Below, piece after piece: positions 29,507 to 44,000 of a DNA stretch of 64,000 nucleotides (within the stretch, counting starts at the first letter, position 1; every line of letters starts with the position of its first letter). Position numbers and translations under genes: made by a program. The notes beneath the pieces were generated by a model. It was given only the letters and a program-made list of their open reading frames with translations, was not told the DNA's origin and did no database searches. The stretch covers positions 8,882,001 through 8,946,000 of the forward strand of contig NC_133557.1 in NCBI RefSeq assembly GCF_048773025.1. The letters run 5' to 3'. The DNA is from Camelus bactrianus. Taxonomy: Eukaryota; Chordata; Mammalia; Artiodactyla; Camelidae.

Positions 29507-29964
29507 CGGACATATCCAAACAATCCAAATGACTCAAAGTGACATGAAGTGGATTAGACATTATATAACTATTAGAAAACAGCACACCCAAATCCAACTC
29601 CCCAGAGAGATCGCCTGCTTACGATTTGCTCACATCCTTTTAGGTCTCATCTAGCCACAAAGCGGATCTCAGTTACCTGGTTGTGGGAGGACTAGATAAG
29701 GTCTGAGGCCCCTGCCAAACCAGGGAGGCAATGTTCCCTTGAATGACCTTAATGATTTCTTGCCAGGTTTTTTATTATTCCCTCAGTTCCTATTGAATTC
29801 AAGTCCTATGCTGAGCAGGGAAGCCTTGAAATTGTCCAAAGAGGAGTATGTTTATACTCCACCTACTACTAGAATAAACAAACAATCCTGTGACCTGTAC
29901 CCTGATGTGTTGTCATTCTCCTAGTCCCCCTCTGGATGTCTGGATATCCTGTACTTTCCAGATC

Positions 29965-30150
29965 TAGTGGGGCAGCAATAATGAGCATAGTGTTTCAGAC
30001 ATGGGTTTGACTCTCACCAGCTTGTGACCCTAGAGAGTTTCCTAAAATCTCTAAGCCCCAACTTTCTCACCAACATGAGGATAATAATGCCCATCTCATG
30101 GGACTATGTTGGGGAGCACACAATGTCATGCAAGATAATTAAATGACTGA
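29965..30150 (+). mobile_element. MIR SINE fragment
   Basis: MIR landmarks: catgggtttgactctcacca, cttgtgaccctagagag, ggataataatgcccatctca, gggactatgttggggagc. Confidence 0.6.
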
Positions 30151-31425
30151 GGCTGCCCCTCCTATTTTCTACATAAAGCCCAGCCCAGCAGTGTGAGATG
30201 TATGTGTGTTTGCCTTGGCCCCTGCCTCGGGTTTCTGTGCCAGACAGGACATACTGCAGCAGGAACAGTTGTCACCAATGATGGGAAAGCAAAGCCCCCA
30301 GAGTATGACTCCCATGTATTCTGTTGGCTCCTGTCCCCCACCCTTCCATTTGGGGCTCTCCTGGACCACAATGCGTTGCTAGTGATGGAGGTATCTACCT
30401 CTCCTCTGCATGAGGCAGAAGACCTGACAGTAGATTGAGAGGAGACTCAAGGGGGTAGGACAAAGTGGTGGCCACAGCCTGGCCCAGGAGCAGGCTAAGA
30501 TTAAAATCAGTCCAAGAAGGGGCCACCAGCTCACACGGTGCTAAGGTGCACCTGGAAATATGAAAAGGACACACAGCTATTACTTCCCCCACGGATTCCT
30601 AGAATCTTGTAAGTAGCTGGAGTTTGATAATACAGGAATGGGGCTTGATCAAGGATTTGCAGAAGATGTCTAAGGGACAATAGAAGGATAGGATGCAAGG
30701 AAGGGGCAGCTTCTGATCTCATAGTGCTGAGTATCAACTCACCCGTAACTCCCCACACCTCTCCAGACTGAGCAGAGATGTCGACTTGAGTATACACTCA
30801 GGAAACCTGCACTGACTAACTGAGTAGACGCCTGGACATGTTTCCTCACAGCTATTTCCTTTTCTGCACTGTGGGAACTTCAGTCTCTATTACTGTCTTC
30901 TGTCCTGAGGAATTCACCCTGAGAGAAGGAAAGAGAAGAAGCCATCTAGGTCTTGGGAGCTTCACTATGGACCATCTGCCTGCCACACTCCTTTGAAAAC
31001 CACGGAGCTCCCAGAAAGAGTCTCAGGACAAGACCTAGAGATGCTGAACAGGAGACCCTGGGGGGCTCATTTCACCTCCTGGGAAAGCAGAGCAAGGGAT
31101 CCTGAATGCCACTCTCCTACCTAAGTGTTCATGAGTTCAACTCGTGAACCTGGAGAGTTTATCCGGGACACCAGGAGAAGGGGCCCCATGCTCCGAGCTA
31201 GGGAAGGAGAGAGCAGGGATGTGTTCAGCGCTTGAGGAAGTGAAATTGACCAGACTGGCAACTGATGGCGGAGGGTTAGGGGAAGGGAGGAGGTAGGGGT
31301 GACTCCCAGGTTTTTGGGCCCAGGCTACAATGTCTCCAGCTTAAAACGTTTGGTTTTGTAAAACATTGATGGGAAGAGACACTGTAGAGCGTCCCACATG
31401 ATTCCCAACACTGCTTTTAAAGCTC
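30151..31425. other. Intergenic, nothing identified
   Basis: I looked for a SIRP transmembrane exon that would complete the pseudogene and saw none. No repeat was named. Confidence 0.35.
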
Positions 31426-31429
31426 TAGG

Positions 31430-31870
31430 ATCTGTATTAGCTTTCTATTCCTGAATTTAAAAATTACCCCACAATTTAGTGGCTTAAATCAATAGATATT
31501 TTCTCACAGTGTATCTTAGTCAAAAATCTGAGTGTGCCTCTGGTTCACAGTCTCATAAAGGCTTCAGTCAGGGTGCCAGTCAGGGATACCGTCAACTGAA
31601 GGCTTCAGTGGTGGGGGTTGGGGGGGATCTGCTTCCAAGCTCACTTCCCATGGCTGGTGACAGGACTAGATCCTTGCGGGCCAAGACACCAGACATCAGT
31701 TCCCTGCCTCATGGATCTTCCCCCAGGGCATGTCATGACATAGAAGCTGATCTCCCTTAGTGTAGCCAGGGAGTGAGAGGAAGAGCAAGACAGCACTCGC
31801 AGACTTAAGACTACGTTATGGAAGTGACATCTCATCACTTTTACTATATTCTGTTCACTTAGAACTGAGT
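31430..31870 (-). mobile_element. MaLR (MLT1-type) LTR, fossil
   Basis: An antisense LTR starting tgtattagctttctattcctg and running through agtggcttaaatcaatag, gcttcagtcagggtgccagt and cttccaagctcacttcccatg. Strongly diverged and old; solo. Confidence 0.55.
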
Positions 31871-31984
31871 CACCAGGTGCAGCCCATAAGCAAAGAAAAG
31901 ATGCTGCACAAGGATGTGAACTCCAGGAGGCAGGGATCATTGGGAGCCATCTCAAAGACTCTCAACGGCATATGCCTAAATCTT

Positions 31985-32768
31985 GGAATGATCCTTGGTC
32001 CTCTTTTGCCTCATACCCCACATCCAAGTTGTAGCACACATCTTATCATCTCTACATTCAAAACAGACCCACAATCTGACCACTTCCAACCACCTCCAAG
32101 GCCACCACCCTGTTCTAAGTCTTCGTTATTACTCACCTGGGCTACTGCCATAGTTCCCTAACTCTGGTCTCCCTGTGTCCACCCTTACACACCTCAGGCT
32201 ACACTCCTCAGAATAACCAGAAGGATCCCACCACTCTTCAAACCCAGTGCCATCCTATCTCAGAGTAAACCAGAAGTCCGTGATGGTCTACGAGCCCTTA
32301 TTCCAGGTAACCCACCTCTCTGACTTCATCTCCTGCCACTTTCCCACTTACACACTGGGCTCTGGCCACAGTGGGACCGTAGCCTTCACTGTCTTCCCTC
32401 AGGAATTTGCCTTTGCTATCCTGTCTTCCTGCAACAATCCCCTCCCATTATCTGCACAGCTCACTCCTTCATTTCTTCTAAGTCTCTACTGAAATATCTT
32501 GTTATTTCTAAGAGACTGACTGCCCTATATAAAGCAGTACCATCCAAGCCTAGCATCCCATCCCGGCTATGCTGCCATATCCTTCTCTTAGCAATCTCAC
32601 CGTCTGACATTCTATGTATTTACTTGGCTGTTATTATATGGCCCCACTCAAATGCATGTTAGCTCTTTGGGGACTGAGGGTTTGCCTTTTTTTCCCACTA
32701 TTATACACCCTTATCTAGAACAGTGGCTGGAACCAACCAGATCCGTAATAAAGACTTCCTAAGTGAAT
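31985..32768 (+). mobile_element. L2 LINE 3' end, long copy
   Basis: Long ordered match to L2: tctgaccacttccaaccacctc, ctcacctgggctactgccatag, ctctctgacttcatctcctgcc, ctgcacagctcactccttcat, tctaagtctctactgaaatatc, gttagctctttggggactgagg, ctagaacagtggctggaacc, ending at aagtgaatga. About 780 bases, unusually complete for L2. Confidence 0.85.
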
Positions 32769-34180
32769 GACTAGATACTCCATTCAGGACTTCGGTTGCT
32801 GTTTACAATATAAATCAGTTGGAATTCAAAAACTTTTCTCCACTAGTCACCTGACTCTTGCATTAAAAGCCTTAGTTCTACAGTTTACTGCTTTGACTTT
32901 AGCTTAAAAGACCCACTCATGTTCTCTTTGTTCTCGGTTGTGCCCACCCCCACCCTTAGGGATCTCACCTGAGTCTTAAGGTCTAATTCTAAACTAGTGG
33001 AATGGTCTGTACATGCCATGCATGAAATTTTTGATGTCTTCTGTGTTAATACACCCAGACTTTATCCCATCCCACAAGCCTAAGGCTTCCCACCACCACC
33101 ATTCCATTCTCCAGTACTTTCCAAAGCCTACCAATGAGCCAGGCACCTACAATTGAGACACTAAGAAGTCTGCCTCTTTGTCTCCTCGTAACATTCACCC
33201 AGGGGAGCTTCCACTATTAAAAGGAGAGCCCAGCCCAACTAAGTGAGGTCAAGATTGAGTAGCTGTGAGGCCACCTCTGTGGTTTAGTTTGATTGTCAGG
33301 CTCCCAGGGCTTCCAAGAATAGAGGAGCCCCAAGAAGGAAGAAAAGGAGAGGGAGTCTGTGGAATACCAGGAAAAGTAGGGATCCTGTGGCTCACTGCTT
33401 CTGGGGAAGACCAGACCAGTCACTGACACCTGGAGTCACTGCACACATACTTGCCATGAATCCACTATCCAGTCCCTCCTTGGTCCAAGACCACCTGTTG
33501 AGCACTCTCTGTGGGAAGCAGAGCAGACCCAACCTCTGTTCCCACTGAGGAACACACTCTAGTGGGGAAAGCAAACGTTGACCATAAATATATGATTACA
33601 AATTCTGATGAGGTACTTAAGAGTGCTTTTGGTTTATCAATAATATAGAGGAAAAAAGGAGCATCCCCAGTACAAGGAAGAAAAGGAGGACATGGGGAGT
33701 TTGAGTCACTGCCAAAAGGACAGTGTAGCTGAGCCGAAACAGGACTGAAAGGACTTCATAGCCGAGGCTGGCAAAGCTTTTGGGTCAATCATGATGAGTT
33801 GGGCACATGAGAAGAATCTAGTTTTACCTTCAGAGCAGAGCGAAGGCACTTAAAGAGAGTGGCACAGATTTCTGTTTTTAAAGTAGCCCTCTGGCTACAT
33901 TATGAGGAAAAATTTGAAATAGGGAAAAAGTGAGTGAGGCAAATGGATAGGCTGTCCCACCAGGGATGAATGTGGAGAGAGAGACACACTGGAGTATTTA
34001 AGATGTATTTAGATGAAGGGATGTGGGGGAATGAGAGGGCTTAGCAAAAATGATACCCAGGTTTGCTAGCTTGACTAACTGGGTGGATGGGGACACAAAA
34101 TGAAGAGCCTGATGGGGAGTTAAGATGTTGGAATCTGAAGTGGGGTCCTTGGACAAGGCTTTTTTCTTTTTTTCTGCTTC
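32769..34180. other. Upstream region of SIRP gene; ancient unassigned repeat at 33540-34080
   Basis: 33540-34080 (actctagtggggaaagcaaac, taaagtagccctctggctac, tgatacccaggtttgctag) resembles the same ancient dispersed repeat as 51720-52790. The rest is unassigned. Confidence 0.35.
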
Positions 34181-34187
34181 TCGCGGC

Positions 34188-34255
34188 CAAGGGTACTTGG
34201 GGAATTGTTTCCACTACAGCAAGACAAGGCTGCTGGTGCAAGAAGAAAACGGGAG
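34188..34255 (+). repeat. About 65-base shared element (inverted partner at window end)
   Basis: The stretch ggccaagggtacttgggga to gctggtgcaagaag recurs in inverse orientation at 63934-63998 with few differences. I cannot name it. It lies about 770 bases before the SIRP start codon. Confidence 0.6.
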
Positions 34256-34306
34256 GTGCGTTCTTGATGTGAGAGTTTCCCCTGCTCATCCTCCCCTCCT
34301 GCCCAG

Positions 34307-34356
34307 AGCTGGCTCCAGACCAGAGCCGACAGAAGAGGCACCCTTGCTCCTGCCAG
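34307..34356 (+). other. Mini-exon-like unit, copy 2 of 3
   Basis: agctggctccagaccagagc and following bases match the unit at 12625-12675, at a similar distance from the leader exon (713 bases). The acceptor-like cag is kept; the donor is changed to ctgtga. Confidence 0.35.
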
Positions 34357-34859
34357 CTGTGATCTGGTTGTGTTGCCCTCCCCACAGGATAAACATGCTA
34401 AGGCCTCTTCTACTGGCCTCCTCTATTCTCTAAAATAGTAGTCATCCTTACCCTCCAGGGACCTAACTCCTTGCTCACCCAAAGCCATGTCCCCTGCAGT
34501 GTAGTCTCAAAGCCAGCGGTGTCCATCAGACACTGCTCATTTTTACCACTGACACCTCTGGAGTGGGGAGAACATGGCTCCACTCCCTTGGGGCCCATTC
34601 CCAGGAGACCTCCTGCGAGCAGCCATGCAGTCACTGAGTCCACTTCTTGGACTGTCACACAAGACTGAATATATCCTCCATACGACAAAATTAGTCCCTG
34701 AGGCTCCTGGATGAGGAAGGTCCACCAGCACCCTTGAGATGGAGTGTGGGGGCCCTGGGGTCAGAAACTAGGCACTAAGACAGTCTCCCAGGGCCTTTCC
34801 AAGCATTTGGGACCCTCACAGCAGTAATTTCTTAACTTGTGTCTGATTCCTGTTTCATC

Positions 34860-35019
34860 ATCTAGAAGCAGGAACTGTCAAAAATCTGACAGCCCTTTCC
34901 TCCCATCATAGTTACTTCCTCTTATATCAGGAGACAAGGCTTCACCTCTCACCACAGAGCACAGAGTTCCAGGCCTCTCCAGCACAACATTTCAGAGAAA
35001 GCAGGCCCCAGAGGCCACC
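34860..35019 (+). promoter_or_regulatory. Putative promoter / 5' UTR of the intact SIRP gene
   Basis: A PU.1/ETS-like acttcctctt lies at 34914-34923, about 100 bases before the ATG, in a segment paralogous to the one before the leader at 13446. The ATG context, gccaccatg, is an excellent Kozak sequence. No TATA box is seen. Inference from position and family expression. Confidence 0.35.
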
Positions 35020-35095
35020 ATGAAACCCATCCCTGCCTCCCTGTGCTGCCTGCCCCTCCTCTCCATGCTGCTGCCTCTGCTACTGGGACCCACAG
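35020..35095 (+). CDS. Leader exon of intact SIRP gene
   Basis: The ATG at 35020 lies in a perfect gccaccatg context. The leader reads [16 protein letters not shown] followed by a leucine-rich core and GPTG; the donor gtaagc starts at 35096. SIRP leaders share the PxPAS start. Ends in phase 1. Confidence 0.88.
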
Positions 35096-38000
35096 GTAAG
35101 CACCTAGCCCTCAGGTACCACTGCACCAGGATGCTCACTTGAGTTTGGCAGTGATATCATTTTCCCATTGGCAGTGAGGCAGATGGATCTCTGTTCCAGA
35201 ACCTCTTTCTTTGCTGCCTCTTGCCCAAGACATTTCTCCAAATATTCTCTTCTACAAGGATCTCCCAAACAAAAACCCCAGAGTTCTTATTACTTACAGA
35301 GGTCCTTTCCTCTTCGTTGCAGGTCCAGGCAGGCTTTTCTCAGTGACAGGGGTTAACCAATCCCTCCTAACTTCCCACAACCCTGACACCCTGTGATGTC
35401 TCCTGGACCCCTTGGGGTGAACTGCAGGACCTGGTGCCATCCTAATGGACAAGGCGGAGATGTGGTATCTGACTCTTCTGACCTGTTGGAGACCATAGAA
35501 CCTAGGAGTCAGGGCTGTCTAAATTAATGTGGATACAGTTTAGACAGACAAATAGGTATATGGCAAGTACTACATACAGAATGGGGAACTATTAAAAAGT
35601 TAGAAAAAATCAGTTCTTTGTAGACTATTAAGTCTCCCAGAATCTCAGCATCTCAGGATTATATTCTTGGTGTGAGAGCTAATCCTGCCTGTCCACTCCC
35701 TTCTCTCCACAGCTGACCCCAGAGCCAGGCAGAAAGGAGAGGCTCCCCTCCCTTCCCAGTGGTGTTAACATCTCAGTTGAGAGGTGATTTTCTAGGAAAG
35801 TGGTTAAAGGCATAAATGTATTTTGAAAACAATGTGCCAGGGTTCAAAACCAAGTTTTATCACTTATACCATGTTTGACTTTGGAAAAGTTATGAAACAT
35901 CTCTGTGCCTCTGTTTTCTTATCCAGGAATATGGGTAAGTAATAATGCCTTACTTAATAGGATTGTGGCAAAAATTAAATGAAAATTAAATTTTTAAGAG
36001 TTTAGAGTGATGTGTGGCAAACAGAAGCTTCTGTGTAAGTTTTGGCTGTTAATTGCACGTATGAACATAAAGTGGTCCCGCTGATTCTGGCCATTATCGC
36101 ATTCACTCTGTGTCCTTGACAAGCCTGTGCTTCATTTAAAACTCACAGCATGGTGAAAAAAAATATGAAAATGAATATAAGTATATTCATGGATGACTGA
36201 AGAATTGTGCTGTACACCAGAAATTGATGCAACATTGTAAACTGACTATAACTCAATTAAAAAAAAAAAACCTCACAGCAGACGCAGAAAAGAGAAATGA
36301 TCCATCATGCTTCATAGAAGAGGAAGCAGGAACAGAGGAAGGGAGTGGCCTTCGAGAATCACCAGGCTTGTCAGCGGGGCCTCGAGCCCACATCAGCCTG
36401 GTGGTGCTCAGGCCAGGGCCCTCCCACTGGGGAGGCCCCTCAGACATAGTCCTGAGTGTATCTCAGAGGTTTTCAGATTCAGTCTCACATAAAGTCACAA
36501 AAGAAGTCTTATTTTCCTACTAAATATGTTGCATAGAGAAGGAAATTGTGGCTCAGAGAGTAAGTAATTTTCTCAAGGCTAAACATCAAGCAACCACTTG
36601 AGGAGGCATTTGAACCCAGGTCAGTGGAAGCCCACAAGCCCTCGTCTTAATCTCTTCACTGTGCTGCTTTCATCTATGTTGAATTTTTAACAAAAATAGA
36701 TTTGCACTATCTATGGTGTTCTGTTATCTTGCTCTTTTGCTTAATAATAAATCGGAGACCTCTCCCATGCTGATGTATGTGTCTATGTCATCATCAATAC
36801 ATCCCCAATATATACTTCCCCACTATTTTTAATAGCTAGATACTTTTCCATCGTGTGTGTGTATCTTCACTTATTTAATGAACTCCTTATTCTTGGGCAG
36901 GTACCTCACATCAAACTTTTCAAAATTGTAAATATACTGTGATTGCCATTCCTTTACAAAATGTCTTCACCCTTGTCTGACTGTTTCATTGAATAAGTCC
37001 CTAGAAGAGAACTTGCTAGGTCAAAAGGTATGCGTACATTTTGAAGGCTTTTGAAATATAGGATTTCCCAATAAAACATGGATGTCTCAATGTAAGTAAA
37101 ACATTATTTCAATTCATTACAACACAGGAGAGCAGTGGATAGTGGACTTACTCAGTATTTATGATCGGAACATATTTGGTTAAAGCCTTTCCCCTCTGCT
37201 TGTTAAACCACAGCTCAAGCAAGTGTACACATATCACAGGGTCACAACTATGATGCCATTAGTGGCACCTAGAAAGGTTCCATCATTCATATTCCCACCA
37301 GCAGGACGTGGCAGTGTCTGCCCAGCTGTACTCTTGGCAACACTGAAAACTGGAAACCTCTTTCATTTTTTTGCCAAGATAATATTCAAAAAACTGTGTC
37401 TGTTCATAACTTACAGAAGGGAAACATGCTTCATTTTATTTTACTTTCACAATACAAGCTCAACATGAAAAACCCAACCAGGGAGAGAATGCATAAGTAA
37501 AGAATGAATGTGTGTTCCCATCCCACTCCCTGGAGGCAGCCAGTTTTTAAGGGTTGTGTTTGTTTTCTTCCAGATAGTTTTCTGCCACAGACAAAAATGA
37601 CACCTTCATCACGTGGTAATTCAGCATAGTACCTTGGTCCAATTCTAGGCTCTCTCTTCTGTTTCACTGACCTTCTATCTACTTTGGTAACTGGTCTCTA
37701 TTATGTAGCCTAAAATTGTGCTCTAACATTGAATCTGCTCAAATCTGACTTCATTATTTTTTAACTTTCCCAAGTATTCTGCTGTGGACTTTAGCATTTG
37801 ACTTATGATTAAGTGTACATTTCATCATTTACTAGGAATTGTTGATTGTCTGTTCATAGATTTGTTTCTTCTGCCATGTCTTTCCCGCATGTGGCTTTTG
37901 CGAGGTATGGCCGTCTACCTGTCTTGTCTCTATGACACTCTCAGCACCCAGGTCAGCAGTCTGTCCATCCCAGATACATGGGCTAAAAAGAAAGAATTAA

Positions 38001-41000
38001 TGAAATTTCAACTGCAGTCTAGACCTAGGCACCTGCTCGGCCCCAGCTGGGCCAGGGCAGGGGACTTGCAGCTAACTTGCGTTTCCTTCCAGGAGTGGTG
38101 GGTCAGGAGCTGAAGGTGATTCAGCCTAAGAAGTCAGTGTTGGCTGCAGCGGGAGAGACGGCCACTCTGCCCTGTACCACGACCTCCCTGCTCCCTGTGG
38201 GGCCCATCAAGTGGTTCAGGGGCACAGGGCCAGGCCAGGAGTTAATCTATGACCACAAAGGAGGTCACTTCCCCAGAGTAACAAATGCTTCAGACACCAC
38301 AAGGAGAGACAACATGGACTTTTCCATCCGCATCAGTCACATCACCCCGGCAGACGCCGGTGTCTACTACTGTGTGAAGTTCCAGAGAGGAAGCCCTGGT
38401 GACGTGGAGTATAAGTCTGGACCAGGCACCTGGGTATTTGTGTCTGGTAAGTCCAGATCCCTGAAAATCCAGCCCTCTGTTCTAAGACACTCACAACCCC
38501 CAAGCCCTTAGCCCAAGACTCCCCTGCCACTAGCCATTGTGTCAAGCTTGAGGACAGAAGATGGCGATAGTGAGCAGTCACAGAGGAGGAGCAGAGTAAA
38601 ATGTAGAACTGTGCAGCTTCCAAAAGCACATAAATAGACTGGAAATCACAGTGAGTAAAATTACAGACTCCAGGGCCAAATGGCCTGGGTTCAACTTCTA
38701 ACTCTGCTATTAACAAGCTCTGTGACTTTAGTGAGTTTCTTAAATTCTCTGTGTCTCATTGTCCCCTTCCATAGGATAGGGGTAAAAGTGGTGCTCACCT
38801 AGTGGATTTACTGTGAGAATTGTAAACGTAAATGAATTTATAAATGTGAAATACTTTCAAGAGCGCCTGTGACATAAGAATTATTATATTAGTGTATATT
38901 ATCAGCTTTCAGAATATTAAAACCGATCAGACTTTAAAAAAATCTTCAAAGCAAGGAACAATACATTTACAAAGGATGATACAATTGTTTGGGGAGAAAA
39001 TTATAAAATCACATTTTTTGATGTCGAATATGTAATCCTGATGCTTCCTAAATTTTGTCCTGGATTTCTGTAAGTCCTGTATATTCTTAGGTTTGGTCCT
39101 GGATGATATAATCATGGCTGAAAACAAAGCCTGCAAGACTCTAAACAGCATCCATTTAAAAAAAGACAGAGTATTGATGAATTAATAATTATAGTGTTTT
39201 ACCTATAAAATAATGAAGTGACAATTTAGTCTTAAAGAACCACAGAAACATACATAACAGAATTTTTGAATCTTTTAAATGTTAGCACCGGAGGACCATG
39301 GAGAAACAGAGAATGGTGCGCAGTCTTTTGGGCAAAGAGAAGGTCATATGATTTTCAAGATTTGAAAGTAGAAAGCAAGTTGTATGTGAACCACTGGAAT
39401 GAGATCAGCATGAGATGTCCAAGGTAACACTGAAGATTGAGTATAAGGACTACTGCTTTCAAAATTCTTAGGGAACCTGATTTCCAACCTAAAATTCTAC
39501 ACCCAGACAGTTTGTTGAGTTTGTAAGATCACCAAGAACTACCTTTCATGCACCCTTTTTGCTTTACCAAAACAAGGGTTAAACAAGACATAAGAATGGG
39601 AAGCACAAATAGGAGATTGGAGACCCCAAGATAACAGCTGTACAGGAGGGACAGGAATGGCTACTGGGTCATTACAGACCAGGAGGACTGAGCACTTTAA
39701 GAGGGACATCTCAAAAAGATAGAATTGCTAGAATATTAAATAGCTTACAAATCGCTCACACCCACCACTTCTAATATTATTTAACATCATGTTGAAGTAT
39801 TAGTGTTTTTATGGGGGAGAAAGAAATAAAAAGCATAATAAATACAGAGGAAAATGATCTCCCCTTGTAGATGACATGGCATCTGGAACACTTAATAAAG
39901 CAACATTAAGCTTTACAAACAATGAGATAATTTAGCACCATAGCAAGTTAAAAAATGACCAAACAGATCAATAATCTTTATATATATATATCAAAAAAAA
40001 AGATATAATGGAAAAGACAAGCACAAATACAACAGCAAATTTAAGTCAATTATATACTTAAGTCAACTTATACCAAAACAGAGATAGGGATTGGATTTCC
40101 TCACTCACTAAAGATCTGGACAAACTATATGAAACAGTGGTTCACAAGACCCTGGAAGTCAGGCAACAAAGGACGGTGACCTCTAACAGATGGGAAACAA
40201 ATGAGGTGAGACCCAAAACTGCCTCCAATTCACGGTCTCAGAAAGCTTCCAGGCCACCATGCAGGGAGAGAGAACTCAGAAGGAGCCTGGACAGCTCCCC
40301 GAGTTGATAAGAAGGAGTTAGAAGTCTAAGGAGGGCAAAGTGGTAGAGTTTTCAGAGTGCAGCACCAAAGAGGCGAGAGAACTCCAAATATCTTCAGCAT
40401 TCCACTGAGTACTAAAAGTGTATGTACATGAGAATCTACATGTATATGAGTGCATTACATGGCCTCAGGGGAAAAAAACCTCTGGAACTTACGCAAGGCT
40501 GAGAGTAGTGCTTGTTTTCAACAACCTAAGGAAAAAAATCTCATAATTCATGTGGCAGCTGATAGCGTATACTGCCTCAGTAAAGGTTAAAAAAAAAACT
40601 CGCCGTAGGCTAAATGATGCTGTGGTCCTGCACCACAAATCTTAAATACAACACATGAGGAGATAAAATGTTCTTGAAGTCATTTGATCATGTCCCGAAA
40701 AAAGTCCAACAATCCCACTTTTAGAAATGTATACACTAACATAAATGCAAGATGACTTATTTTTAGGCTCTTGATTACACCACTATCTGCAAGAACAAAA
40801 GATGAGCTGGTAAATAAACCATGGTGCAGTCACACAATGGGGTACTATGCTACTATAAAAGGGCATGAGAAAAACCCAGCACACTGCTTCAGAGAGACCA
40901 CAGGACATCATTAAACAAGAAAAGCAACGTGTAGAACAGAGTAGGGAGCACACCACTTTTTATGATAAGAGTAGGAAATACAAGCATATACATATCTGCT

Positions 41001-44000
41001 TCTAAAAAATGAGTAATAGGGGAGGGTGTAGCTCAGTGGTAGAGTCCCTGCTTAGCATGCATGAGGTCCTGGGTTCAATCCTCAGTGCCTCCATTAAATA
41101 AATAAATAAACTTAATTACCTCCTCCCTAAAAATAATAAAAAAAAAAAGAGTAATAAATCAAAATATACTTTTATAATTTTACTATAGTGGATGGAGGGA
41201 ACAAGAACCTGGAAGCAATGACAACCCAGTAGTAATGATGACTGCTATACACAGATATGGTCTCCAGGCCACACTTTCACTAAGAGAGAACCAGGGGTCC
41301 TCAGGGAAATGACTGATTTCAGACCTTGAACAGGGAAATGTGTAAAATGAGCTTGGAATATTTTGTTGTACTAGAAGCAAGGAAGCTTCTCACGTCTCCT
41401 GAAGTTGTATAAAAAGACTCAGTAACTAACGTAAAGGAGGCTTTCAAAGATGTGACAATTTGAGCATTAAAAACGATAAAGATTACACTATACTGACATT
41501 CATCAAATATGTTAAAGAAATGTCATTGGTCACTTTGGAGATTACTAAGGCACCAACTTGTTACCATGAAATCCCAAAGATAGTAAGCAAAGATGTTTAT
41601 CCTGCCTTTCCTGTAAGAACTGTATGTCAGAGTAACCAAGAAGAGTTGAAAAAGCCAGTTCCAAAATAAAATGGTGTAGAATTGATTGTGGTGCTAGTTA
41701 CATATCTCTGTGAATATAGAAATTGCTAAATTGTACACTTGAAGTGGGTGGATTACTTGGTACATATGTGAATTATATCTAAATAAAACTGCTTTTTAAA
41801 AAAGAAAAAAAAAGTTGATGAGAGAAAGAATAATTCCAACTAATAAAGGCAGAAGGAATGGTAGCATTAGACTATCACCAGTGTGCAATCCCTAAGGAAG
41901 TGATGGATCTAGATAATAATTGTCTACAGCTGTTAAAGACACTGGTCTAAGGGCTAGTGGAGAACTTTAGGTGGATTGAGATGACAGTGTCCAAAGCCAC
42001 TAGTCAATCTAGTGGCACGAAAAGAAAGACAGTCAAACATCACATGCCTTCTCATGTAATGTAGTAAGAAGCTGTCAGAATCATAAAGAATTCTTACCAA
42101 AATTATGAACTTGATCCTAATCAACTAGACCCTCTAGTTCCATCTACAGTCAATACAGGGGAGATAGGATCATTTTAAATGATATGAGCTAAGGCATATG
42201 AGCTAAGATGTGGGAAATTCTGCAGATTTTTCCTGCAGACCAAGTTTTTTTTTAGCAAACAGTTGTTAAAAGTAAGAGGGAAGGGGAAATCCTTTAGATC
42301 AAAAGAGTACTAAAAAGAAATAACAACAAAATGTAACCAATGGATCTTTTTTGCATCCTGACTCAAACAAACCATTTAAAAAATGATATTTGGGAGACAA
42401 GCAGGAGATTTTAAATGCTGACAAATATTAGATGATATTAAGGAATTATTCAATTTTAAGTGTGATAATGGCATTATGATTATGTTTAAAAAAATTCTTA
42501 AATCTTAACTATACACCCTGAGGTAATTGTGATGATACTCTATATAGAAAACCCTAGAGTCTCCACCCCAAAACTATTAGAACTAATAAATGAGTTCACC
42601 AAGGCTGTAGGATGCAAGATTAATATACAGAAATCTATTGCATTTCTATACACTAATAATGAAATATACAGAAGAGAAAGTTTTTAAAATCTCTTTTAAA
42701 ATTGCATTAAAAAATAAAACATAGACATAAACTTAACCAAGGAAGTGAAAGACCTATACTCTGGAAACTATAAAACATGGATGAAGGAAACTGAAGATGA
42801 TTCAAAGAAATGGAAAGATATCCCATGCTCTTGGATTGGAAGAATCAATATTATTAAAATGGCCATACTACTCAAAGCAATCCATAGATTTAATGCAATC
42901 TATATCAAAATACCCAGGAAATTTTTCAAAAACTAAAACAATTAATCCTAAAATCTATATGGAACCACAAAAAAAAAATTGCCAAAGCAATCCTGAGAAA
43001 AAAGAACAATGCTGGAGGTATAACCCTCCCAGACTTCAGATTATACTACAAAGCTACAGTAATCAAAACAGCATGGTGTTGGCACCAAAAAAGACACACA
43101 GATCAATGGAACAGAATAGAGAGCCCAGAAAGAAACCCATGCACTTATGGTCAATTAATCTATGACAAAAGAGGCAAGAATATACAGTGGAGAAAAGACA
43201 ATTTCTTCAACAAGTCGTGCTGGGAAAGCTGGACAGCCACGTTTAAAAGATAAAATGAGAACATTCCCTCACACCATATACAAAAATAACTCAAAATGGT
43301 TTAAAGATCTAAATATAAGACCTGAAACCATAAAACTCCTAGAACTGAACATAGGTGGAACACTCTTTGACATAAATTGCAGCAATATTTTCTTGGATAT
43401 GTCTCCTAAGGCAAAAGAAATAAAAGCAAAAATAAGCAAATGGGATCTAATTAAGCTTAAAAGCATTTGTACAGAAAACAAAACCAGCAACAAAATGAAA
43501 AGACAACCTTTGCAGTGGGAAAAAAATATCTGCAAATGTTGTTACCAACAAGGGTTTAATAACCAAACTATACAGACAGCTCATACAACTCAATATCAAA
43601 AAGTCAAATAATCCAATAAAAGAATGAGCAGAAGACATACAGATAGCTAAAAGACAAATGCAAAGATGTGCAACATCATTAATTATCAGAGAAATGCAAA
43701 TCAAAACCACAGTGAGGTATTACCTCACACTGGTCAGAACAGCCATCATCAAAAAGTCTACAAATGACAAATGTTGGAGAAAATGTGGAGAAAAGAAAAT
43801 CCTTCTACATTGTTGGTGGGAATGTAAATTGCTGCAGCCACTAAGGAAAACAGTATGGAGGTTCCTTAAAAAACTAAAAACAGAAATATCATATGATCCA
43901 GCAATTCCACTCCTGGATATATATCTGGAACAAACAAAAAAACTAACTCAAGAAGATATATGCACCCCAATGTTTAAAGATATAGAAACAACCAAGTACC

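Noticed and set aside
41019-41091. Possible tRNA-Ala gene
   Set aside because: The tRNA-like head lacks a proper acceptor stem closing and is followed by a SINE body, A-tail and target duplication.
41460-41669. 69-codon open frame in an L1-rich tract
   Set aside because: No match to any protein I know and embedded in retroelement sequence; left as uncertain repeat.
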